From Argopecten irradians (Eukaryota > Mollusca > Bivalvia > Pectinida > Pectinidae), in the NCBI RefSeq assembly GCF_041381155.1, contig NC_091141.1, forward strand, positions 26,680,828 to 26,744,827: a stretch of 64,000 bases of DNA. Reading direction: 5' to 3'. Of the stretch, positions 1 to 10,800 are shown one piece after another (the first letter of the stretch is position 1; the number at the start of each line of letters is the position of its first letter). The notes beneath the pieces were generated by a model. The model was not told the DNA's origin. It ran no database searches and saw nothing but the letters and a program-made list of their open reading frames with translations. The position numbers and the translations under genes were made by a program.

Positions 1-67
1 TTTGAATATTGAAGAGATAATCTTTAGCAAATTGAATTATAATGATTAATTTGAATAGATTTTTTAC

Positions 68-169
68 GTTATGGAGATATAACACAAAAATCTGAGTGTA
101 CTTTCATCATAAACCGCTTCGCGGTTTATTTAGAGTACACTCAGATTTTTGTGTTTATCTCCATAACAT
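68..169. repeat. Long palindrome (hairpin), P1
   Basis: Two arms of about 50 bp are nearly perfect reverse complements (gttatggagat... against ...atctccataac) and meet at the centre aaccgcttcgcggtt. It is one of six such palindromes in the window. The centre resembles that of the palindrome at 31907-32059. Probably a MITE or foldback insertion; no transposase is present. Confidence 0.85.
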
Positions 170-218
170 AAAACAAATTATTCATGTTAATCCTTAAAGA
201 GAGAAAAAAAATGTCTTT

Positions 219-258
219 AGAGCCAAACGCCTGTACTCTAACGGCGGTGGAGCATCTT
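219..258. repeat. MITE-B terminal remnant
   Basis: The sequence ggcggtggagcatct followed by TTAA matches the right end of the MITE-B copies at 41595-41955 and 42951-43305. Only the terminus is recognisable. The P1 palindrome lies just upstream and may belong to the same insertion. Confidence 0.55.
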
Positions 259-262
259 TAAA

Positions 263-1387
263 GTTAAAGAGTATTCATGAAACTGGGCCCACTGTTTGTA
301 GAGCAAGAATGAGTATCCTGCTTCCACACATTTACTGTATAGCTCCATACATAATATATGGGTGTCAATGCACTACAACACATGAGAAACACATAAATTA
401 AAAGCAATGCTTCTGCAAAGTTCCAATTTAAATAATCTATCTCGGGATCCCTGACTTGAATAAAAATGTAGCGGAAAAGCACAGATATAATATTATGACA
501 GAAACATATATAAGAGATATTGGAAACTCCTCCATTGCCCTTGTACAAATAAACTATAGGACAGAGAGACCCTTGTATGTGACTAGGTTTTTATATCTAC
601 TCTTTTATGCGCACACAAAGAAGATATTGGTATTCTGATATGATATCGTTCAATAATTTTCCAAAGGTAAAAAACAATCTATGTATTGGTAATTTAAAAA
701 ATATGCATTTCCATCATCGACACTCCAGGAGTTATCACAAACACATGGATATAACGACAGTGATAATAACCCCTGGAATATCGAGAATGCGCATTTCCGA
801 CTTTTAATTTCTGATTGAAAATAGTAAAATGGCTAATTTGCATGATGGTATAGAATAACCACATGTATGTATGTTAAAACCTTTTACTATGAAAGTTGAC
901 GACATTGACGGATCATATAAATGTGTAGACTATATGAACATAATTGTACAAGTGTCCGTATACCTTTGTCCTTTGATAATTTAGTCAAATAGCACATCGA
1001 AGTTTCGATTTAATTAGGAAATATATCTGTTCTAATGAAAGTTGTAGTTGGTATTACTATGACCTGTCCGTAATATTGTCCACCACGTGATCAATGATTA
1101 TCGTTCTCCACCATTACGCATTGTGGTGCTTTACGTGTTATAGTCCGAACCCGAGCCCACGCGTAACGTTTGTCTACAACTGCATGTACTACAATCGCTC
1201 TCACAGTAGTGTACCTTACCGTTTATCTTTTAGATGCACGATGATGTATGAAAAGTTGTTCTTTCTATGAAAGAAACAATTAGCAACTCTCATGTAGTTT
1301 TGCGAACCGACTCGATTATGGGTAAACCGTACACATCAGACCCACTTAATTGTATAGATATACGATTAGGAATCCCAAACGAGATAA
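263..1387. other. Non-coding stretch with one short MITE-A hairpin
   Basis: AT-rich sequence with no splice-bounded reading frame. The one recognisable element is a minimal MITE-A at 712-789: catcatcgacactccagg at the left and ccctggaatatcgagaatg at the right, essentially two terminal inverted repeats back to back. Confidence 0.5.
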
Positions 1388-2130
1388 CCTGGCGCCTTAT
1401 CCCGACTCCTGACAAAGGTTATCCAGACGCCTTATCCCTATTCCTGACACAGGTTATCCCGGCGCCTTGTTCAGCTTCCTGATACAGGTTATCCCGGCGC
1501 CTTATTCTGGCTCTTGATACAGGTTATCGTGGCGCCTTGTTCAGCTTCCTGTTACAGGTTATCCCGGCGCCTTATTCCGGCTCATGTTACAGGTTATCAA
1601 GGCGCCTTGTTCAGCTTCCCGATACAGATTATCCTGGCGCCTTATTCCGGCTCCTGATACAGGTTATCCATGCGCCTTGTTCAGCTTCCTGACACAGGTT
1701 ATCCTGGCGCCTTGTTCAGCTTCCTGATACATGTTATCCCGGCGCCTTATTCCGGCTCATGTTACAGGTTATCAAGGCGCCTTGTTCAGCTTCCTGATAC
1801 AGGTTATCCTCGCGCCTTATTCCGGCTCCTGATACAGGTTATCCTGGCGCCTTATCTCAGCTCCTGTACAGGTTATCCTGGCGCCCTATCCAGACTCCTC
1901 ACACAGGTTATCCAGGCACCTTATCCCTATTTCTGACACAGGTTATTCCGGCGCCTTATCCAAGCTCCTGATACAGGCCGTTCCGGCGCCTTGTTCAGCT
2001 TCTTAATACAGGTTATCCTGGCGCCTTATCCCGGCTTCTGATACAGGTTATCCTGGCGCCTTATCCCGGCTCCTGATACAGGTTATCCTGGCGCCTTATC
2101 CCGGCTTCTGATACAGGTTATCCTGGCGCC
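1388..2130. repeat. Minisatellite, 35-bp unit
   Basis: About 21 head-to-tail units of roughly 35 bp, of the form ggcgccttatcccggct + cctgatacaggttatcct. Two variants (ttgttcagcttc and ttattccggctc) partly alternate, hinting at a 70-bp higher-order unit. GC content is well above the flanks and each unit has the self-complementary ggcgcc. Reading frames here are artefacts of the repeat. It lies downstream of the HVCN1-like gene. Confidence 0.9.
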
Positions 2131-4160
2131 TTATCACGGCCATAACGTTTTCTAGATTTATTCAAAATGACATCGGCTAGACGATAAAAAACATATGAAA
2201 TCTTTTATGGTGTGTTTCCTCAAGCAGTATTTTCGTTTTGGAATAAACTGATGTTTAGATGCTCTGTGAGAACTTTACCATAAAGCGGGAATATAAAAGA
2301 GAATGACAATACATAATTGGGATTTTATAATTAGACCATGTGTCGGGTGTCATGTTAGATATTCTTACTATTAAATATTATCATCGCCATATATTTGTTT
2401 ATCAAAACCTTTAACAACTATATCTGAAACCTGATCCGAAATAAATTAATTCTTCGCCTTAGACATAAAGACACTATCGAATACTTATCATTTGACATAA
2501 AACTTTATGGATTAACTTTGACGACAGTAACCGAAGCCAAGTCCTTGTAGTTTTAATTACTATGACAACATTTACATATATCGTTAATCTGTTTGTATTA
2601 TACTACATGTATCTACAAAAACATTAAAAAAAATCACTGGCTAGCGGATATCACAGGGATCTTAGAATGAGTTACAGTTTATATCAGTATGAACCCTTCG
2701 GAGTGTCCATAGACAATTTTTGTTAGAGTTTTAGTGGTCTAGATTAAAAAAATCGACAAAACTCTAAAACTCATATTCTATATATTACTACTCTGGTGTA
2801 TAGTGCTATGTAGAACATGATTTTACTAAAAAAAAAATATCTAATATAGACCCCTAAAACTATATGAACACTAGATCTTGTGTCCATATATAAACTGTAA
2901 CTAATTCCTGTGGGGGATAACATCCCGAGGTAATTAATGAATTGCCGAGGGTGGGACACTTCGGATTTTTTTCCGAAAGTTGCGTGTGACTTTGATTTGA
3001 TCTCTTGTGGTGGGCATTCCGTTTTTGGGATCGACCAGAAAGCAACACTACGGTCGAGTAGACTTTTTTGATTCTTCAAATTCCATTTGTATATAATCTT
3101 GGTCGTCTGTTTAAAGACCGATTTAAAGACTGGGAGACAACCAAATATGATTTAGACCAGTGACGTTTGTTTTTGCCGAAATGTAGACTATTGATGCATT
3201 TTCCCCGCATGTATCTAAGTTTCAAAGAAAGAGGGAGGGAAAGAAGCAGAGGAGGAGAGAGGAAGACGATCTATCTTGTATTTGACTAGTCTAGATCATT
3301 CAACGACGACTCTCACTGGATTCTCTTGCTACATTTTATATTCCTAATTAGATATAAAATACTGTAACCCTACTTCTTTTCGCGTGCAATTGGCTGTTTT
3401 CGCGATCTAAGTCATTTTGTGAAATCATATCTTCATTATTTGTCTCGATTGCTAATCTTCGCGAGACGTTAGGGAGAAGCAAGTAAGTTTGGAAGAAGAG
3501 AAAAGATAATATCCTAAATTTAGTAGCCTTTTGAAATAGGAGCAGCAGGTACAATTCCTACGTCCTATATATAGCTACATGCAGGGAACTTCAGCAGGAC
3601 TATAAATTAACTACATGTAACTAAATGCTGCTTTTCTCTTCCAAAAATGATCTGAAAAAATTACAAAGACAACAATTGTTAATGACAAAGACAAGTCAGA
3701 CTCAAAAATTACAGAATTGTGTTTATTTGGTACATGTATCCTCCATCATATCCATCCCTTTGAAAGTTCAGTGCGAACCTATCATCCTACACAAACGCGT
3801 GGATGTTCCTATTGATAAATCAACCAATCATCTTGATATTTTTATACAGACGACATTTTATTAAACCATTAGTAAAACAGATATATAGCTTTATATTTCA
3901 TGTTTAAAAAAGTTCCGCCAAAATTGCAACCGACATCTAAATATTTCCGAGGTCAATCGAAATAAAATCGATTGTTTGATGCTGTGCCACTGAAGGAATC
4001 GACTTTTATTTGTAATATTTCAACACTCGAGACTTATTTTGTATGCTAGAATATAAATGGCTGGTCTTAATATATTATTATTTAAATATGACTTCTTTTA
4101 TTTTCAGGTTTTGACATGGTCAAAAGTCCTGTATTTCATGTTGGACTAGTAGATAACTCA
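2131..4160. other. Non-coding 3' flank of the HVCN1-like gene
   Basis: AT-rich sequence with no exon I can support. A purine-rich run of G and A lies at about 3220-3272. Small open frames here lack splice context and recognisable domains. Confidence 0.4.
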
Positions 4161-4258
4161 ATGTCCTCGATATTCCAGGGTTTACTACCAGTGTCGTTAT
4201 ATCCACCAATGGACTATGTATAACGGCAGTGTTAGTAACCACTGTAGTATCGAGGATG
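4161..4258. repeat. MITE-A, minimal hairpin copy
   Basis: The left end gtcctcgatattccaggg and right end gtagtatcgaggatg are inverted repeats with almost no interior, as in the copies at 712-789 and 42295-42394. Confidence 0.75.
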
Positions 4259-4308
4259 ATCCCTGATGATCATGTCCTATCTTACTCCATGTGAGACTTT
4301 AATCAAAT

Positions 4309-4572
4309 CATCCTCGATAGTCAAGGGATTGCTATCACTATCGTTATATTTACCCATGCAATATGTCATAACAAAAGGAGAAAAAACAAACTGAATAATC
4401 ACTTGCCTGCATGGCCTCGTTTGAAGATTACAGAGAGCGATGTCGATACTTTTGATGTACATCAAAACACCAAACTACCTCTTCATTTTGTTGTACGCAG
4501 AGCCTTCAGTTTTGCTACGATATATTCTAGGGGTGAACATAATATCAGTGATAGTAACGAGTATCGAGGAAG
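4309..4572. repeat. MITE-A copy in the 3' flank of HVCN1-like
   Basis: Degenerate copy: left end catcctcgatagtcaaggg, right end agtgatagtaacgagtatcgagg. The interior shares gaagattacagagagcga and ttgatgtacatcaaa with the copies at 5494-5755 and 36311-36623. It ends about 30 bp from the channel gene's stop codon, so the 3' UTR of that gene must run into it. Confidence 0.75.
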
Positions 4573-4603
4573 CGAGGACCATGACATGGCAGTAAAGACT
4601 CTA

Positions 4604-4854
4604 TCATGGAGAAGAGGATTTTTCAATCGGGCCCATGAGGCCTGTAGATTCGTTGGATTCCTCTATGTTATATAGTATAACACCAGATTGATCTCCTGCC
4701 TTAATGTCTTCGTCTTTAGACGATGTCGAGGACTTCCGGCCGCCATTAACTTCCGGTTTTGTTTCACTTCCTGGGCGCTTCAGTGGAGACTTGGAACTGA
4801 GAAAAGCCAGCGATGTGTGTGGTTTGGACGAATTATGGTTGTTATTTTCAACAT
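4604..4854 (-). CDS. HVCN1: HVCN1-like exon 9 (C-terminal tail, stop)
   Basis: Acceptor tttatttcccag precedes 4854. Encodes residues 355-436, a hydrophilic Ser/Lys-rich cytosolic tail (begins VENNNHNSSK, ends GPIEKSSSP), then TGA at 4604-4606 directly followed by TAG. The phase (one base carried from exon 8) fits exactly. No domain recognised. Frames on the plus strand here are shadows. Confidence 0.8.
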
Positions 4855-7800
4855 CTGGGAAATAAAAACATCATTTTATGGTTTCACTCTATCATTTTGT
4901 ATTGAAATCTCGGCAAATTTTCTAACCAGGAGTCCAGGACTTAGATTGACAAATCATTTTATGTACATCAAAATACCCGATACTTGCTTTCAAGTTTGAA
5001 TTAGTTGATACACTTACAATTTTTATGCGATACACTGCTCAAACATAAAATTGAATTCACCCAAACCGACTGGCACTTTATTCGTTTTTCAGACATTGCT
5101 GGACATTAAGAGACAAGGTTTAATACATTACCCAGACATTGTTGGAGTTTCCATTCCGGGATGCCTGCCTCCGAACACAACTTACGGACGTTCTCCATAC
5201 CAACCTGTACAATTATTAAATGTTATGTTGAGAGTTTTTAATAATATGTTTATAGTAAAATAAAGCAAGACACACTGTGTTGATACGAGTGTCATTTAAA
5301 AGCAAGAAAATGTTTATGGGTCTCATAGAATAATATAAAGACACCCCAAATTAGGTATAACATATGTATGAATTATTTATCTGTAATATCTGGTGTTGGA
5401 TAGTCTGATGACAAAACAAATCAAACCATGCGGGAGATTTTTTAACGTGAGTCATCGATAAGCGTCATGTCCGCCTCTGAAATTTGACATACAACAAAAC
5501 TGATAAGCAGTTCAGGAGAAAACAATCTGGCCAATCACAGGCTTACAGAGACTTCCTTATAGATTTCATAGTCATGATCAGCGACACCAAACTTCGCAGC
5601 CATACGATCAACCACAGTGTACCGTTGTTCACTTCTTTTGTTGTACATCAAAGGACCAAAAACCAAACCATCTTTCCCTGAGCCTTTGATTTTGCTATGA
5701 CACATTCAAGAGATATATATTGACAGTGATAGAAACCACTGGAATAACGAGGATGTGTAAAAGGAGAAAATATACAAATACAAGAATAAGGAACGTCCCC
5801 GAAAATACACATAACAAAAAAAGGATCACACCAAACCTCCACACAATAAAATAAGGATCACCCTAAACCTACATACAACAAAATAAGGATCACCCCAAAT
5901 CTACACACAATAAAATAAGGATCACCCCAAATCTACACACAACAAAATAAGGATCACCCCAAATCTACACACAACAAAATAAGGATCACCCCAAATCTAC
6001 ACACAACAAAATAAGGATCACCCCAAATCTACACACAACAAAATAAGGATCACCCCAAATCTACACACAACAAAATAAGGATCACCCCAAATCTACACAC
6101 AACAAAATAAGGATCACCCCAAATCTACACACAACAAAATAAGGATCACCCCAAATCTACACACAACAAAATAAGGATCACCCCAAATCTACACACAACA
6201 AAATAAGGATCACCCCAAATCTACACACAACAAAATAAGGATCACCCCAAATCTACACACAACAAAATAAGGATCACCCCAAATCTACACACAACAAAAT
6301 AAGGATCACCCCAAACCTTCACACAACAAAATAAGGATCACCCCAAACCTTCACACAACAAAATAAGGATCACCCCAAACCTACACACAACAAAATAAGG
6401 ATCACCCCAAATCTACACACAACAAAATAAGGATCACCCCAAATCTACACACACAACAAAATAAGGATCACCCCAAATCTACACACAACAAAATAAGGAT
6501 CACCCCAAACCTACACACAACAAAATAAGGATCACCCCAAATCTACACACAACAAAATAAGGATCACCCCAAACCTACACACAACAAAATAAGGATCACC
6601 CCAAATCTACACACAACAAAATAAGGATCACCCCAAACCTACACACAATAAAATAAGGATCACCCCAAATCTACACACAACAAAATAAGGATCACCCCAA
6701 ATCTACACACAACAAAATAAGGATCACCCCAAATCTACACACAACAAAATAAGGATCACCCCAAATCTACACACAACAAAATAAGGATCACCCCAAACCT
6801 TCACACAACAAAATAAGGATCACCCCAAACCTTCACACAACAAAATAAGGATCACCCCAAACCTACACACAACAAAATAAGGATCACCCCAAATCTACAC
6901 ACAACAAAATAAGGATCACCCCAAATCTACACACAACAAAATAAGGATCACCCCAAATCTACACACAACAAAATAAGGACCACCCCAAACCTACACACAA
7001 CAAAATAAGGACCACCCCAAACCTACACACAACAAAATAAGGACCACCCCAAACCCACACACAACAAAATAAGGATCACCCCAAACCCACACACAACAAA
7101 ATAACGACCACCCCAAACCTACACACTACAAAATAAGGATCACCCCAAATCTACACACAACAAAATAAGGATCACCCCAAACCTACACACAACAAAATAA
7201 GGACCACCCCAAACCTACACACTACAAAATAAGGATCACCCCAAATCTACACACAACAAAATAAGGATCACCCCAAATCTACACACAACAAAATAAGGAT
7301 CACCCCAAATCTACACACAACAAAATAAGGATCACCCCAAATCTACACACAACAAAATAAGGACCATCCCAAACCCACACACAACAAAATAAGGACCACC
7401 CCAAACCCACACACAACAAAATAAGGATCACCCCAAATCTACACACAACAAAATAAGGATCACCACACCAAAATAAGGACCACCCAAACCACACAACAAA
7501 AAAGGATAAAATCTACACACAACAAAATAAGGATCACCCAAATCTACACACAACAAAATAAGGACCACCCAAACCCCACACAACAAAATAAGGACCACCC
7601 CAAACCCACACACAACAAAATAAGGATCACCCCAAATCTACACACAACAAAATAAGGACCACCCCAAACCCACACACAACAAAATAAGGACCACCCCAAA
7701 CCCACACACAACAAAATAAGGACCACCCCAAACCTACACACTACAAAATAAGGACCACCCCAAACCTACACACTACAAAATAAGGATCACCCCAAACCTA

Positions 7801-10800
7801 CACACAACAAAATAAGAATCGACTATGTATTACTAGTACAGGGACCGAAATAAGGATTATCCATAATTTTCAGATAAGGGTTATAAGGGGATTATCTACA
7901 AACCTACCCTTAACAAAAAGGATCATTCACGAATCTTAAGATGTCACAATAAGGATCGACCCCAAATCTACAAAGACGGAATAAGGATTATCCACGATTG
8001 GCTTGGTTTATTAGAGAAACGTCCTATTAACAGCCAGGATCATGTAAGGACGATCTCCCATAGGTGTAATGTGTACCGATATATTTTGGGAGGCTGTGGC
8101 ATATTAGTGTTGTGTTTCCTTGTAATAGTAAAACGCTTACTCTTTTATAGTACTACCTCACCGAAGCAAGCTGCCGAAGACACCAAGAAACACACCCCAC
8201 CCGGTCAAATTTGTAGACAACGGGGGTCATACCCGAATTGAAAGATATGGAAATAAGGTATAGTAGGGTCGAGAGAAACCAGTGAGGAGCGCATACTTAT
8301 AGAGCTACACATGATGGATACATTATTCATTTGATGAAGTGGGTAGATACCACATTTCACACAAAAAGTTTATTTCGTTTTTATCGTCATTATATTGTCA
8401 ATATATTACCAAACCTTTAAACTGACCATAGGTAAACTCGCATATTTTAAGACCGCGGTCCTTGATTGTCCACCCCAGGTCGAGATTTCAATCATGTGAC
8501 ACTACAATACCGTCACGAGATTGAATGTAGTGATACGTCAGCTGGTTTTAACGTTTAGATAAAAGGGACTGACCCTTCAGCTGGATAATTATCCAGTGAC
8601 CGCCGGGCATATTGTAAGTGGCCTGATTTTGGCGTGGAAAGGGTATAAGATATACATATTTGTATACAATATACATATATTGGCTACCACTTCCATTGCG
8701 AGTTGGAAATTAAATTTCGCTCGTAAATAATTGTGTCAAATAAGAATAGTTAATCATACTATAATTCTAAATGAGAATTCGTCAATCCTTCGACAAGGGA
8801 CTGTTCTAGACCTAAGCCTACATTCTAGTTGTTTTAGTTTTAATATTTTGTGTAAAGTTAGATTCTTTCTCAATCTCTAGTCTTTAAATAGTTCTAAATT
8901 GAACTATCAAAAAAATCCAATGTTAAACAAATTGTATAATTTAACTATAATAAATTATTGAATTACCGGCCTTACATCTGACTATTTTTCCTTTACATCG
9001 CGAGTCAAATATCTGTATCATACTATTTCACTTGAACAGAGACCTCCCAGCCGAAATCAACAAGTCGCGATATGCGTTGATATAAAATTTACTAACGACT
9101 ACAAATTGACTATAAACAACACCTAGTAAACAAAATGCCTTACCCTGAGGGTCTTTAACTCTTGTTTGGTCGTCTTCAGTGAGGCGCTTATCTTTTTCTT
9201 TTGAGAGTATAGTAGTTTTAACCTGAAGTGACCGTGGTCCATTACCGCTACAATGAGGCCTTTAGGGATGAAACAGGGAAAAACAATCACAAAGTTGTTT
9301 TGTTTTCTTTTTGTGTTAATTAGATAGATTGATATCAATTCCGTCCCCTTACTTACTTTAATAACCACTTACTTTACTTTAAAATGGTTCAGGACCAGAA
9401 ATTGCCCCGACTCCAATTTCTTGAAACAAAATAAACATCAGACGGTCTTCATTAAGACACGGATTTAAGTAAAAATAACTTGAGATAAATATACATGTAT
9501 GGAGTTTACTTAAAGTCAATCGCTTTCAAGAAATCGAGACAGGTTCCCAATGTCATAGAACAGTCTTTAGTGTAACTGTGACAGTCATGAGTGTAACTCT
9601 TACAGTCTTAAGTGTAACTTTGACAGTCCGAAGTGTAGCTAAGACAGTCGTAAATGTACTCTAACAGTCCTAAGTGTAACTGACAATCCTAAGTGTTGCT
9701 CTGACAGTCTTAAGTGTAACTCTGACAGTCTAAAGTGTAACTAGCTGATAGTTCTAAGCGTAACTAACAATCCTAAGTGTAACTAACAGTCCTAAGTGTA
9801 ACTGACAGTCTTAAGTGTAATACTGACAGTCTTAAGTGTAACTGAGTCTTAAATGTAACTGACAGTCTTAAGTGTAACTGACAGTCATAAGTGTAACTGA
9901 CAGTCTTAAGTGTAACCGACAGTCCTAAGTGTAACTCAGACAGTCCTAAGTGTAACTAACAGTCATAAGTGTAACTTTGACAGTCCTTAGTGATATGAAC
10001 AATACACCTTTATTACCACTTACTATTGACCACCCTTATAACACGCCACGGCACCAAAAACGCCAGTATGAAGACGTATCTCTGGATAGGGAACATGTAA
10101 CTCTGGCAGTCCTAAGTGTAACTAACAGTCCTAAGTGTAACTGACAGTCCTAAGTGTAACTGATAGTCCTAAGTGTAACACTGACAGTCCTTAGTGTAAC
10201 TAATAGTCTTAAGTGTAACTGACAGTCCTAAGTGTAACTTTGACAATCCTAAGTGTAACTGAGTCCTAAGTGTAACACTGACAGTCCTAAGTGTAACTGA
10301 GTCCTAAGTGTAACTGACAGTCTTAAGTGTAACTGACAGTCCTAAGTGTAACGCTGACAGTCTTAAGTGTAACTGACAGTCCTCAGTGTAACTCTGACAA
10401 TCCTAAGTGTAACTGACAGTCCTAAGTGTAACTGACAGTCCTAAGTGTAACTGACAGTCCTAAGTGTAACTGACAGTCTTAAGTGTAACTGACAGTCCTA
10501 AGTGTAACTCTGACAGTCCTAAGTGTAACTGACAGTCCTAAGTGTAACTCTGACAGTCCTAAGTGTAACTGACAGTCCTAAGTGTAACTTTGACAGTCCT
10601 AAGTGTAACTCTGACAGTCCTAAATGTAACTGACAGTCCTAAGTGTAACTGACAGCCTTAAGTGTAACTGACAGTCCTAAGTGTAACTCATTCAGTCCTA
10701 AGTGTAACTGACAGTCCTTAGTGTAACTCTGACAGTCCTAAGTGTAACTCTGACAGTCCTAAGTGTAACTGACAGTCATAAGTGTAACTCTGACAGTCCT

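Noticed and set aside
4403..4675. Plus-strand 90-codon frame
   Set aside because: Overlaps MITE-A and the antisense of HVCN1-like exon 9.
7300..7741. Minus-strand frames rich in Leu, Val, Cys, Trp in the 32-bp array
   Set aside because: Translation of the minisatellite, not a membrane protein.
5820..7816. CRISPR array
   Set aside because: Units are adjacent with no unique spacers, no cas genes are near, and the DNA is eukaryotic.
9123..9368. Single 81-codon minus-strand gene
   Set aside because: Only 9144-9259 is exon; the rest is intron read-through on both sides of good splice sites.
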